A program made the translations under genes and the position numbers. Positions 1 through 13,600 of a DNA stretch of 49,122 nt are shown here, piece by piece (position 1 is the stretch's first letter; each line of letters starts with the position of its first letter). The notes beneath the pieces are model-generated. The model saw only the letters and a program-made list of their open reading frames with translations. It had not been told where the DNA came from and did not search any database. Origin of the DNA: Tubiluchus corallicola (lineage: Eukaryota; Priapulida; Priapulimorpha; Priapulimorphida; Tubiluchidae); NCBI GenBank assembly GCA_030141605.1, contig JAQGDQ010000322.1, positions 220,501 through 269,622 on the forward strand, written 5' to 3'.

Positions 1-2208
1 AGGAAAGAACGAGTCACTCAGTATGTTGTGTTTATTTTACTGTTGTCACTTAAACTGTTTGTGGTGTGCTAGAGGAAAGAACGAGTCACTCAGTATGTTG
101 TGTTTATTTTACTGTTGTCACTTAAACTGTTTGTGGTGTGCTAGAGGAAAGAACAAGTCACTCAGTATGTTGGGTTTATTTTACTGTTATCACTTAAACT
201 GTTTGTGGTGTGCTAAAGGAAAGAACAAGTCACTCAGTACGTTGGGCTTATTTTACTGTTATCAGTTAAACTGTTTGTGGTGTGCTAAATGAAAGAACAA
301 GTCACTCAGTATGTTGGGTTTATTTTACTGTTATCACTTAAACTGTTTGTGGTGTGCTAGAGGAAAGAACAAGTCACTCAGTATGTTGTGTTTATTTTAC
401 TGTTGTCACTTAAACTGTCTGTGGTGTGCTAGAGGAAAGAACGAGTCACTCAGTATGTTGTGTTTATTTTACTGTTGTCGCTTAAACTGTTTGTGGTGTG
501 CTAGAGGAAAGAACAAGCCACTCAATGTGTTGTGTTTATTTTACTGTTGTCACTTAAACTGTTTGTGGTGTGTTAAAGGAAAGAACAAGTCACTCAGCAT
601 GTTGGGTTTATTTTACTGTTGTCACTTAAACTGTTTGTGGTGTGTTAAAGGAAAGAACAAGTCACTCAGCATGTTGGGTTTATTTTACTGTTGTCACTTA
701 AACTGTTTGTGGTGTGCTCGAGGAAAGAACAAACTCAGCATGTTGGGTTTATTTTACTGTTGTCACTTAAACTGTTTGTGGTGTGCTAGAGGAAAGAACG
801 AGTCACTCAGTATGTTGTGTTTATTTTACTGTTGTCACTTAAACTGTTTGTGGTGTGCTAGAGGAAAGAACGAGTCACTCAGTATGTTGTGTTTATTTTA
901 CTGTTGTCGCTTAAACTGTTTGTGGTGTGCTAGAGGAAAGAACAAGTGTGTTGTGTTTATTTTACTTTTGTCACTTAAACTGTTTGTGGTGTGTTAAAGG
1001 AAAGAACAAGTCACTCAGCATGTTGGGTTTATTTTACTGTTGTCACTTAAACTGTTTGTGGTGTGTTAAAGGAAAGAACAAGTCACTCAGCATGTTGGGT
1101 TTATTTTACTGTTGTCACTTAAACTGTTTGTGGTGTGTTAAAGGAAAGAACAAGTCACTCAGCATGTTGGGTTTATTTTACTGTTGTCACTTAAACTGTT
1201 TGTGGTGTGCTAGAGGAAAGAACAAGTCACTCAGTATGTTGTGTTTATTTTACTGTTATCACTTAAACTGTTTGTGGTGTGCTAAAGGAAAGAACAAGTC
1301 ATTCAGTATGTTGGGTTTAGTCTACTGTTATCACTTAGACTGTTTGTGGTGTGCTAGAGGAAAGAACAAGTCACTCAGCATGTTGGGTTTATTTTACTGT
1401 TATCACTTAAACTGTTTGTGGTGTGCTAAAGGAAAGAACAAGTCACTCAGTATGTTGGGTTTATTTTACTGTTATCACTTAAACTGTTTGTGGTGTGCTA
1501 AAGGAAAGAACAAGTCACTCAGTATGTTGGGTTTATTTTACTGTTATCACTTAAACTGTTTGTGGTGTGCTAAAGGAAAGAACAAGTCACTCAGTATGTT
1601 GGGTTTATTTTACTGTTATCACTTAAACTGTTTGTGGTGTGCTAAAGGAAAGAACAAGTCACTCAGCATGTTGGGTTTATTTTACTGTTATCACTTAAAC
1701 TGTTTGTGGTGTGCTAAAGGAAAGAACAAGTCACTCAGCATGTTGGGTTTATTTTACTGTTATCACTTAAACTGTTTGTGGTGTGCTAAAGGAAAGAACA
1801 AGTCACTCAGTATGTTGGGCTTATTTTACTGTTATCAGTTAAACTGTTTGTGGTGTGCTAAATGAAAGAACAAGTCACTCAGTATGTTGGGTTTATTTTA
1901 CTGTTATCACTTAAACTGTTTGTGGTGTGCTAAAGGAAAGAACAAGTCACTCAGCATGTTGGGCTTATTTTACTGTTATCACTTAAATTGTTTGTGGTGT
2001 GCTAAAGGAAAGAACAAGTCACTCAGTACGTTGGGCTTATTTTACTGTTATCAGTTAAACTGTTTGTGGTGTGCTAAATGAAAGAACAAGTCACTCAGTA
2101 TGTTGGGTTTATTTTACTGTTATCACTTAAACTGTTTGTGGTGTGCTAAAGGAAAGAACAAGTCACTCAGCATGTTGGGCTTATTTTACTGTTATCACTT
2201 GAACTGTC
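1..2208. repeat. 72-bp minisatellite, about 30 copies, open at the left edge
   Basis: Tandem units of 72 bp contain the recurring words GGAAAGAACAAGTCACTCAG and TTTGTGGTGTGCT, with a few percent divergence. Two units are shortened, near 725-735 and 940-950. Because 72 is divisible by three, one plus-strand frame stays open for hundreds of codons with a 24-residue Cys/Leu-rich period. A recurrent variant (AAATGA) puts stops into it near 290, 1863 and 2079. I read it as non-coding DNA, either an upstream PRPF4 intron or intergenic sequence. Confidence 0.97.
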
Positions 2209-2723
2209 TATAAAGCATAGGTTTAAAATATACTACTTGTGAATAGAAATTTTCGGGCATGGTGGTTGCCGCCATTCACTTGAAAATCATGACGTAACTG
2301 GGAGACTTCGTGACTTTTTATAAGCGCATCGTGGATTTCCATAAGAAACCATGCTGCTTAAACTAATTCAAACTTCTGCTGCTTAACTAATGTTCACGCA
2401 AAGATCTTATATAATTAGCTATCTAATTTTTTTGCAAAACTTGTACTTTTGATGGTGATTAACAGTGCGCTACTTTTCTTCAAGTCGAATGACGTCATTG
2501 GAAGAAGAGTGGGTATTGAAGTGATCACGATTTTATTGGTTACACGAGGCGCTTATTGCAGTTTTTTTATTAAATCTTGTTACCATTTTTCGCAAACATA
2601 GAAATAAGCCTGACCTCCTAGAAGGCTTGACTTTTCCTTTAAGCTAACTTAGAAGTAGAAATTTTGAAATGATTCTTCAAGAGTCCGTTTTACATTTTAG
2701 TTAACACTTTATGTTATAAACAG
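2209..2723. other. unique intronic or upstream sequence, no gene recognised
   Basis: AT-rich single-copy sequence between the 72-bp array and the first recognised PRPF4 exon. I looked for the missing N-terminal PRPF4 exons here and could not recognise one. The last bases form a plausible acceptor, ending in CAG at 2721-2723. Confidence 0.5.
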
Positions 2724-2931
2724 GTTTATTTGGAGAAGGCCCTGGAGACAGAAGAATGAGATTGAGGGAGTTTTTGGTAACGCTCGGGGAAGATGCGATG
2801 AAGAAGAGGCGTGCCGAAGAAGAACAAAGACGGATACAAGAACGAAAAGAAGCTCAAACCACTTGGTACCATGAGGGTTCGGATGCTTTGAAAGAAGCCA
2901 GAGTTTGGCTGGCAAGCTATTCATTGCCCAG
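2724..2931 (+). CDS. PRPF4: PRPF4 exon a: SFM motif and helical linker
   Basis: Enters with two bases of a split codon and ends with AG of a split Arg codon. It encodes [10 protein letters not shown], then LREFL, an [12 protein letters not shown] charged helix, TTWYHEG and ASYSLPR. Acceptor CAG 2721-2723; donor GTAAAA at 2932. Confidence 0.96.
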
Positions 2932-5900
2932 GTAAAAAAGTTCAATTGTTATTCAGGTGTTTTTACATTGCAGTATTATAATCAAGTTGGATAACAATGA
3001 TAAGTTTAAGCAATATCTTACTGAAGGTAACGTATAAGCATGACCCTGATACGATACTAGATGTAGTAGTTAGGCAGTTTAGGCTCAAATTTGCCCAATC
3101 ACTGCTATTCCTGAAATTTTTTATGGGATCCGGTCTTTTCCCTGCTCGCGATATTATGGATTTGTGCAAAAATAATTCTTTGCACAGAGTACTTTACAAA
3201 CTTGCTAGGGTAATAGTTATAAATTTTGAATATTGTCATCAAATTTTTTCACGTCGTCAAGTTGTGTGTAATGTATAGGTGATTTATGCTGACATATGCA
3301 TGAAAGTGCTGTGCAAAAGCTTTGTGCCTTGATTTATTAAATAATACAGTTGACACCATTTATTAGAATCATTAGTCGTTATTAGTCATCGTTTCATTGA
3401 CTCAAAAAAACATCCGGTATGGTACGCTCCTATTCAAATACACATAAAAACTGTCGGAAATTGACTCAAAGAACTCCACTTAATTGACTCACGAAGAAGT
3501 TGGCTTACGAAATTCTCATAATCATAAAAACGTTGAAAATCTTTTGCTGTATACTGTACATATTCACTCAAAACACGTAGTCACCGAGTGCTTGAGCTGC
3601 AGTTGGCGATAACCTTGTTTCTCCTGTGAAAAGCAGCGAACCGCTGGTCAAGTGATTACATGTTTAGCTTCCAGAAACAATGAGGTTAATTGCAGTGGAC
3701 AAGCGGGTGACAGATTCAAAGCAAACCACTGGTCAAGTGATTACATGTTTAGCTTCCAGAAACAATGAGGTTAATTGCAGAGGACAAGTGAGTGACAGAT
3801 TCAAAGAAAAACCACTGGTCAAGTGATTAAATGTTTAGCTTCCAGAAACAATGAGGTTAACTGCAGTGGACAAGTGGGTGACAGATTCAAAGAAAAACCA
3901 CTGGTCAAGTGATTAAATGTTTAGCTTCCAGAAAGAATGAAGTTAAGTTCAGCGGACAAGCGGGTAGCAGATTCAAAGCAAACCACTGGTCAAGTGATTA
4001 CATGTTTAGCTTCCAGAAACAATGAGGTTAATTGCAGAGGACAAGTGAGTGACAGATTCAAAGAAAAACCACTGGTCAAGTGATTAAATGTTTAGCTTCC
4101 AGAAACAATGAGGTTAACTGCAGTGGACAAGCGCGTGACAGATTCAAAGCAAACCACTGGTCAAGTGATTAAATGTTTAGCTTCCAGAAAGAATGAAGTT
4201 AAGTTCAGCGGACAAGCGGGTAGCAGATTCAAAGCAAAACCACTGGTCAAGTGATTACATGTTTAGCTTCTAGAAAGAATGAGGTTAAGTGCAGTGGACA
4301 AGCGGGTGACAGATTCAAAGCAAAACCACTGGTCAAGTGATTACATGTTTAGCTTCTAGAAAGAATGAGGTTAACTGCAGTGGACAAGCGGGTGACAGAT
4401 TCAAAGCAAAACCACTGGTCAAGTGATTAAATGTTTAGCTTCCAGAAAGAATGAGGTTAAGTTCAGCGGACAAGCGGGTGACAGATTCAAAGCAAAACCA
4501 CTGGTCAAGTGATTACATGTTTAGCTTCTAGAAAGAATGAGGTTAACTGCAGTGGACAAGCGGGTGACTGATTCAAAGCAAAACCACTGATCAAGTGATT
4601 AAATGTTTAGCTTCCAGAAAGAATGAGGTTAAGTTCAGCGGACAAGCGGGTGACAGATTCAAAGAAAAACGCCCCTCTGGCATTTGATGAACTTACAAGC
4701 AAAGCTATACTTAACATGACTGTTTCTACGTACATTATACTGCATAAAATCAAAGTAAAGATGACGTAAAAATAGTAAAAGCTCTTTGATCACACACAAG
4801 TGTCTATTTTACCTACGTACAGAAAATTGGGTCAATTACCGGTTGTTTTTATAATATATTTGAATAGGAGCGGCCCGTTCCAGACATTTTTGAGTCAGTT
4901 AGGTGATTGATTCCATTAACCGTGAGTTTAATAAATGGTGTCTACTGTACTATTGTGTCTACTGTACTATTGTGTCTACTGTACTATTGTGTCTACTGTA
5001 CTATTGTGTCTACTGTACTATTGTGTCTACTGTACTATTGTGTCTACTGTACTATTGTGTCTACTGTACTATTCTGTCTACTGTACTATTGTGTCTACTG
5101 TACTATTGTGTCTACTGTACTATTGTGTCTACTGTACTATTGTGTCTACTGTACTATTGTGTCTACTGTACTATTGTGTCTACTGTACTATTGTGTCTAC
5201 TGTACTATTCTGTCTACTGTACTATTGTGTCTACTGTACTATTGTGTCTACTGTACTATTGTGTCTACAGTATTATTGTGTCTACTGTACTATTGTGTCT
5301 ACTGTATTATTGTAAGTACTGCAGCATTTTTTAGTTGAAATTTATACATAGGTATTTGTTTTAGGGCTCGTCAAAGAATAGAGCAAGCTAAACAAAAGCA
5401 AGACACGTCAGCGAAGAACGTTGTGTTACAGGAGTTGTACAAGGGCATGCAGGGAGTTACAAATGTCTGTAGTCAAATTGGCGACGAACGTCCGATATCT
5501 TATTGCCAGTTTAGTCCAAGTGGTAGCATTCTAGCCACTGCTTCATGGTAAGTTCATTCACTTGTAGCCGGTAAAGTGAGATAGTTTTGTTGTCGTAATT
5601 TTTTAGCAGGACGATCCAACTGAACTGCTTATGCATAGATCCTAGAGTCGCGCCATGTCAGCTTGAGCTCCAGCCAGTTTATTTCTAGCTGATAAGAAAA
5701 CGAGAGTCGCGCCAGCTGCTCCCATAATGTGAGTCGAACTAACCGAAATTTTTGCCGCTTTTGCGATAATCACGTGACACTGTAAATCACTGGTTGAAAT
5801 ATGGCAAACGCTTCCCAGATTATCGGTCAGATTGTGCATGTGCTGGCAGAGATACTAAACTTTGGAAATTTTTGAAGGAGAAAGCTCGTCAATTCAAAGT

Positions 5901-8900
5901 TAAATACACAAATAGGCAACGTAAGTCACACATGGGATCATATTGATATTTTGGCATTGATTCGTTGGTAATCAAGATAAGCCTCGCCAAGAGGGGTTTT
6001 AATTTATATTTGTAATAAATCTATTGCTTTTTGTATAATAATAAAAAATTGATCTCTAATGCATTATTTACATCTGCTTTTTTTTGTGTATAAGCAGTGT
6101 GAATAATTTCAAAAATTTGTCTCCATAATTTAACAGTGAACTGAAAATTTATGCATGTAGATGTCTATAAAATGGGCAACGGCAACATTAGTTTTTGCAG
6201 CTGTCTGGCAACCAAAGTGGCATCTAGCAGACCTTGTAGTTTTTACACAGACTCTTCTGTGGAACCTTTGCATGTTGTCCAGTTTCCTGCTGGAGCAAAG
6301 GTTCAGTCACAGTAAAAATATTGTTCTTTGTTTTAATAGGTCTGGTCATTGCAAGCTGTGGTCACTACCAGACTGCGAGCTCTTGCGTGTACTGCGCGGA
6401 CACAACACTCATGTTGGTGCAATTGTGTTTCACCCTGAAGCCACTTTATCACTAGATGAGTCTGGTCCTTGTATGGCTTCCTGTGCTGCTGATGGATCTG
6501 TGAAGCTGTGGAGTTTGGACAGGTGAGAACCACACTTACTAGCTTGTGATTACAATGTTTATGGGTGGCTATTGTGTTTATCAAGCTTTTCACTAACTGC
6601 AAAAACACATAAAGGAGAAGAAAAGAGGTACCCGAAGTAGGTTTCAGAAAAATCGCCTTAAATATTATATTTCATTACAGCAACTTTATGCACATGTTGT
6701 ACTCACATTAAAAGGAATTTTTGTTTGTTTTCATTTTAAATCTCTCGCAATACTGTTCTGACGGTGCCATTACATGACGTCATGCACCAAACGTAGATCA
6801 AGGGAAGAAAAGGCAATGTCAAATTTGTCCCAAAAAATTTTCCATGCAAATCTATATTACTTAGCATTTCGCTTACCTGCTGGAAAGACTTATGTAACTA
6901 GAAATAATAATTTAAAATGTTCTTGCCAATTGGTAAAATGTCACTGACTCACCCTCCAGGATGCGCCACTCACTAACTAAAAACGTATTTTTAATCTTAT
7001 TGGCAAGTAATTAGTAATTAAGTAAACTTTTACTTAATTACTACCATATGTACTACGAATGCTCTGATTATTTTTTAAAACTTTACACAATGTTATCTAA
7101 ACTTGTTTCAAATGACTTGTCGTCAAAATGGCTGTGTCTGACGGTCATCGCGGGAGTTTAAATTTACATGTTTTATACAGCGTTACTGCCGACGCAAGTC
7201 CTGCATGCAAAAAGGTAGTATGTAAGTGCTATAGAATTTAAAGACAAATTTTTTAAACTTTATGTAAGTTGAGCATTTTGTTGTACTTTAAAGGGACGGG
7301 AAATGGAAATTAAAGTACATCCTAAAGTACAAATTAAAGTACTTTCCCTGCACAGTTACATTACTTTGCATCAGTGTTGGGAATTGATCTCATTTCTATG
7401 ATCAATCATTGATCTTCAATTACGATCAGTGATCGACTAATGGTCAATCGTAATAGTTCGTAGAGTTGTGTCAGTATAAAATATTATATTACATCATTAA
7501 TTGCCTGTTATTTCACTACTGCTCCGCAATGCGGGAAATCAAGTAAGAATGTCACAAATGGCAAGCACTGTGCGCAGATATCCCATATTGAACCTTGTTG
7601 TAAGCAGTACTGCTTCAGCATTGATCGTCGGCAATTTCTTGTGCTAACTAACTGTTCTATATGTAAGTAATCATGCATATTCATTAAAATATTTTACTAA
7701 CAACGTTTGTTGCTATCAACAGTGCAATTAAACGACAGAAATGGACAGCAAAGTGTGCAAAATCTTACAGTTTTTATATTAAGCAATCATCGATTATGTT
7801 AATTTATGATCGAGTGCTTAGTCAAACATCATGGCCAACTCGCTTTGAATAAAATCAATTAATCGGAACAGTACTACTTTGTATTACGCTTACCTGTTTG
7901 GAAGACGTGTATTTGGAAAAGAAAATTCAAATGTTTGTTCCACCTGGTAAAACATCATTGTATTGTCTTCCCAGTGTGCACCACTGATTCACTGATTAAC
8001 CAAAAAACGCATCATTGATCTTACTGATAATGTAAAATAATTTAAACTTTTGCTTAGCTAGCAAAGAGTGCGCTACAAGTGCTGTGATCGTTTTTTCAAA
8101 CTTTATGCAATGTTATTGTTTACTTGTCTTTCTGAGAAGGGTGGTTGACTCGATAACCTTTGGTTTTTCGCCACCCTTTCTTCCATGTTCCTTTGTATTT
8201 TTGTGTATTTTATTGTCAAATCATTGTAAATTTATGGAGAAAAATAAAATTACTATTACTATTACTATCTAAACTTGTATCAAAAGATCTACCGTTTAAA
8301 TGACTGTGCCTACTGTCATTGCAGGAGTTAAATTTACAAGTTTTGTTCACCATTACAAGCTCTGTATTTAATAAGATGGCATGTAAGTGATATAAAATGT
8401 CAAGACGAATTTTTTAAGCCTTATTTATGAAGAGTGTTTTCTTGTACTTTAAAAGTTTTAAAACATAAATTTTTATATACCTCAACTCAACATCGGATCC
8501 CAGATTTTTGTACTCTGAAATTTCTTACAAAATTGTTTGGTCTTTCGCTATTGTAAAACCAACTTTAAATGGATTTTAAGAGGAAAAGAGGATCGCACTC
8601 TTTCTCCAGGGATGAGAATTTTCCGCGGGCACGCGGAATTCTGAGTTTTTGGAAGACCAGTATTGCCATTTTTGTAAATCGCGTAAATTCGACGAGAAAA
8701 TTTTTATGGATCCAGTACATTATTTCACAAGCTGACCGCTAGGTGGCAGGATGTCGCTTTGTTTACATCACGTACATCAGTGTAACCACGTGTATATCTC
8801 TGTGTATAAAAATATAGAATCAATTGTGCAAATATATGAGTCAATTGCAGACAGTTTCTTTATACTTTTGCATAGGAGTGGCCAGTACTTAGGTGTTTGT

Positions 8901-10624
8901 GAGACAATTAGGTATCATGTATCCTTCATAGTTGGGTATTTTAAATTATGCATGAGACAAGGTAATTGATATTTTAAGTCCACTTAGAGGCTCTCTATGG
9001 TCACAAAATTGCAATTTGTTGTTGCCTACGTGTTCCAGAGTTTTTTGAAATTTGTCATTCTCATCCCTGTGTAAGTGATTTAAAATGTCAAGACGAATTT
9101 TTTAAGCCTTATTTATGAAGAGTTTTCTTGTACTAAGCAGTTCTAAAACATAAATTTTTATATACATCAACTCATCATCGGATCCCAGAATTTTGTACTC
9201 TGAAAATTGTTTCGTCTTTCGCAATTGTAAAACCAACTTTAAATGGATTTTAAGAGGAAAAGAGGATCGCACTCTTTTTCTCACCACTAGCTGGCACCAC
9301 CTGCTCTCCTGTGCACAGCATTTGCTGCATTTAGGCTGTTTTGTTATGTTTTTATCCATAAACCTGATGATTTAACAAAACATGGATCTTCATCATATAA
9401 CAATCCAAGACATACTCAGTTTTTCCAACATTTCGGGTAACTTTTATATTGTTTTCTCTACATTTCTTTTGTTTGCATTTTTCTTGTAAGTCTCTGTACT
9501 TTCAGTGAGGAGCCTATAGCCGACATAGAGGGCCACGCTCCGTACCGAGTTTCCCGCTTGGCCTACCATCCGTCCGGACGATTTCTCGCAACGTGTTGCT
9601 TTGACTTCAGCTGGCGTTTGTGGGATCTCGATGCCGGAGAGGAAATACTTCACCAAGAGGGTCACAGCAAGCCCGTGTATGATATAGCATTCCAGTGTGA
9701 TGGTTCTCTAGCGGTCACTGGGTAAGTGACCACCGTAAAGATGCAAAATGAGTTGAGGGAAGTGCTCTAGTTGTCGCGGTGTGTGCTATGTAATGAAATT
9801 GAGTCCCATGGGGGGCTCTATTTCTATGATAAATGCAGAAAAACTATTCTGTGCAATTTTGTATGTTATTAAAGGAGGATGGTTACTCATTTGTACATAG
9901 CTACTAGCTCTGTGAGTTCAGTATGTCATGATAGGGAAACATATTTGATGATTGATTGATTGATCGATTGATTGATTAGTTTATTTCAGTTATATACAAA
10001 TATATACACAAATACACAATGAAATTTAAACCATAGCACACAATGTTAAAAAAATCTATAACTAGAAAAATCACATAAAATTAGATATTAGTGTAAAAAA
10101 TTATATACAAAGTAAAAATGATCGTTATAAAAGAAGTTATATAATTGAGCTTGATGAAAGCACCTATGATCAGCGCAATAGGAAGTTTTACCTGTATCAT
10201 ATGTCAGATACATTAATAAAACCAGTATTAGTGAAATTATCACTGTTCTCCTTCGATTCTTGACCAGATACTATATGCAGGTTTTGCTCTTATTACAGTA
10301 AAATATGGAATGCGGTTCATTACACATGTATACAAAGTTCTAGTGCATCATTCTTAATGTAAAAATTTTTAATAGCAGTATTTTACGCGGATCTACGTTT
10401 ATGAATATCGTACAAGTTAAATTTCACCCATAGAGTTTATACTGATTCTGCTGTTATTATTTACAAAAGTGGCTAGTGGTTGAGAGAGAGAGAGAGGGGG
10501 GAGAGAGAGAGAGAGAAAGAGGGAGAGAGAGAGAGAGAGAGAGGGGGGCTGGAGGGAGGGAGGCAGAGAGAGAGAGAGAGAGGGGGGAGTGGAAGAGAGA
10601 GAGAGAGGGGGGGAGAGGGAGAGG

Positions 10625-10657
<33 letters not shown>

Positions 10658-13600
10658 AGGAGAGGAGAGAGAGAGGGAGAGAGAGAGAGAGAGGGGGGCT
10701 GGAGGGAGGGAGGCTGAGAGAAAGAGAGAAAGGGAGGAGAGGAAGAGAGAGAGAGAGAGGGGGAGAGGGAGAGAGAGAGGGGGAGAGGGAGAGAGAGGGG
10801 GGGGAGGAGAGGAGAGAGAGAGAGAGAGAAAGGAGAAAGAGAAACAGAGAAAGAGAGAGAGAGAAAGAGGGAGATAGAGAGAGAAAGGGAGAGGGAGAGA
10901 GAAAGACAGACAGAGAGAGAGGGGAGGGAGAGGGAGAGAGAGAGAGAGAAAGAGGGAGAGAGAGAGAGAAAGGGAGAGAGAGAGAGAGAAGGGGAGGAGA
11001 GGAGAGGAGAGGAGAGGAGAGAGAGAGAGATGTTAATTTTTTTATTTTTTCCATGGCAGAGGTTTAGATGCATACGCAAGGGTCTGGGATCTGAGGACAG
11101 GATGCTGTGTCATGTTTCTTGAGGGTCATCTCAAATCCATTCTAGCCGTTGATTTCTCGCCAAATGGGTGAGTATTACTGGCACGAGTCATGATGCGCTT
11201 TTAAAATGTTTCACGTGGTTCGCTTGTGTTGTTTGCAAACATTTTAAGGTACAGTAAAACACTACCTTAAAGTAAAACCGTACCTAATCTTAAACTGCAG
11301 TTAAAAACAATCTGTTCTGTAAAATATTGAAGGCAAACATCTATTTTTCAAAGAATGCATTACGCGAAAGAATTATTACCACACAAACACAATTTCACGT
11401 TCGCGACCTTAGTTCTTTGCGTTATGTGCATTTCGTCATTCACGAGTTAGACAGGCACTAGTGCTTGCATTTTGGAAATGTGTTGCACAATAAACAGGTG
11501 TTGTACCTCTCGGTTCAGATGTGCTCATTTGTGACATGCTGCACACATTTGACAGCTTATACATGAGTACAGCGGTAAATTTGAAATTTGAATTTTTATC
11601 CTAAAACTTGCCTAGCCGAGCATAACATCTTGCTTGCGAAGCAATTATTTTTGCACCATTCCAAGCAGATTGCACAGGCTTAACATGGACAGAAATTTAT
11701 ATGATCTCGTAATGTTGTGAAGTTGTTTGTCTAATTTAATTGATTACCAGGCTGTTGGCTGACTGAACTACTAAATTATGTAATTGTAAATAAAACTAAC
11801 GTTGTGGATCAAACCAACACGGTTTCTGGGCAAAATGATGACAAATTGCATTCAGTGTTTGCATTTTCTGTTATTTACTTTGATAAACAGTAAGCTAGCC
11901 ATTGTTCAATGACAGCTGAGGCAACTTATTCAATAGATAATGCGAGGCTACGAAAATATGCGGCGCTTTTCTTGTGCTGATCACTCACACGTGATGACAC
12001 AGTTAACTGCTTGCGTTATTCAGTAGTGTCTTTTCCTTTGCTGATCACTCACATGTGATGACACAGTTAACTGCTTGCATTATTCAGTAGTGTCTTTTCC
12101 CTTGCTGATCACTCACACGTGATGACACAGTTAACTGCTTGCATTATTCAGTAGTGTCTTTTCCTTTGCTGATCACTCACACGTGATGACACAGTTAACT
12201 GCTTGCATTATTCAGTAGTGTCTTTTCCTTTGCTGATCACTCACATGTGATGACACAGTTAACTGCTTGCATTATTCAGTAGTGTCTTTTCCTTTGCTGA
12301 TCACTCACATGTGATGACACAGTTAACTGCTTGCATTATTCAGTAGTGTCTTTTCCTTTGCTGATCACTCACATGTGATGACACAGTTAACTGCTTTCAT
12401 TATTCAGTAGTGTCTTTTCCTTTGCTGATCACTCACACGTGATGACACAGTTAACTGCTTGCATTATTCAGTAGTGTCTTTTCCTTTGCTGATCACTCAC
12501 ACGTGATGACACAGTTAACTGCTTACGTTATTCAGTAGTGTCTTTTCCTTTGCTGATCACTGACACAGTTAACTGTTTACGTTATTCAGTAGTGTCTTTT
12601 CCTTTGCCGATCACTCACATGTGATGACACAGTTAACTGCTTGCATTATTCAGTAGTGTCTTTTCCTTTGCTGATCACTCACACGTGATGACACAGTTAA
12701 CTGCTTGCATTATTCAGTAGTGTCTTTTTCTTTGCTGATCACTCACACGTGATGACACAGTTAACTGCTTGCATTATTCAGTAGTGTCTTTTCCTTTGCT
12801 GATCACTCACATGTGATGACACAGTTAACTGCTTGCATTATTCAGTAGTGTCTTTTCCTTTGCTGATCACTCACATGTGATGACACAGTTAACTGCTTGC
12901 ATTATTCAGTAGTGTCTTTTCCTTTGCTGATCACTCACATGTGATGACACAGTTAACTGCTTTCATTATTCAGTAGTGTCTTTTCCTTTGCTGATCACTC
13001 ACACGTGATGACACAGTTAACTGCTTGCATTATTCAGTAGTGTCTTTTCCTTTGCTGATCACTCACACGTGATGACACAGTTAACTGCTTGCATTATTCA
13101 GTAGTGTCTTTTCCTTTGCTGATCACTCACATGTGATGACACAGTTAACTGCTTTCATTATTCAGTAGTGTCTTTTCCTTTGCTGATCACTCACATGTGA
13201 TGACACAGTTAACTGCTTTCATTATTCAGTAGTGTCTTTTCCTTTGCTGATCACTCACACGTGATGACACAGTTAACTGCTTGCATTATTCAGTAGTGTC
13301 TTTTCCTTTGCTGATCACTCACACGTGATGACACAGTTAACTGCTTACGTTATTCAGTAGTGTCTTTTCCTTTGCTGATCACTGACACAGTTAACTGTTT
13401 ACGTTATTCAGTAGTGTCTTTTCCTTTGCCGATCACTCACATGTGATGACACAGTTAACTGCTTGCATTATTCAGTAGTGTCTTTTCCTTTGCTGATCAC
13501 TCACACGTGATGACACAGTTAACTGCTTGCATTATTCAGTAGTGTCTTTTTCTTTGCTGATCACTAACACGTGATGTCACAGTTAACTGCTTGCATTATT

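Noticed and set aside
23-2081. Long plus-strand Cys-rich ORFs of 24-residue period
   Set aside because: The period is the 72-bp repeat unit. Frames are ended by a repeat variant and no family resemblance or splice context supports coding.
2997-3278. 93-codon ORF in the first visible PRPF4 intron
   Set aside because: No similarity recognised and an opposing ORF overlaps it; typical chance ORF.
4903-5338. Three overlapping ORFs of about 140 codons, one in each plus frame
   Set aside because: A 17-bp unit with no stop in any phase opens all frames at once.
6161-6526. Single 121-codon ORF as a gene
   Set aside because: Its 3' half is PRPF4 exon c; the 5' half is intron reading through the acceptor.
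7370-7460. CAGTGTTGGGAATTGATC, a hAT-like tip
   Set aside because: No complementary right end could be located, so boundaries cannot be supported.
10417-11079. Ser/Leu-rich and Glu/Arg-rich ORFs in the GA tract (also at 25000-25320 and 47350-48000)
   Set aside because: Pure products of (GA)n composition on both strands.
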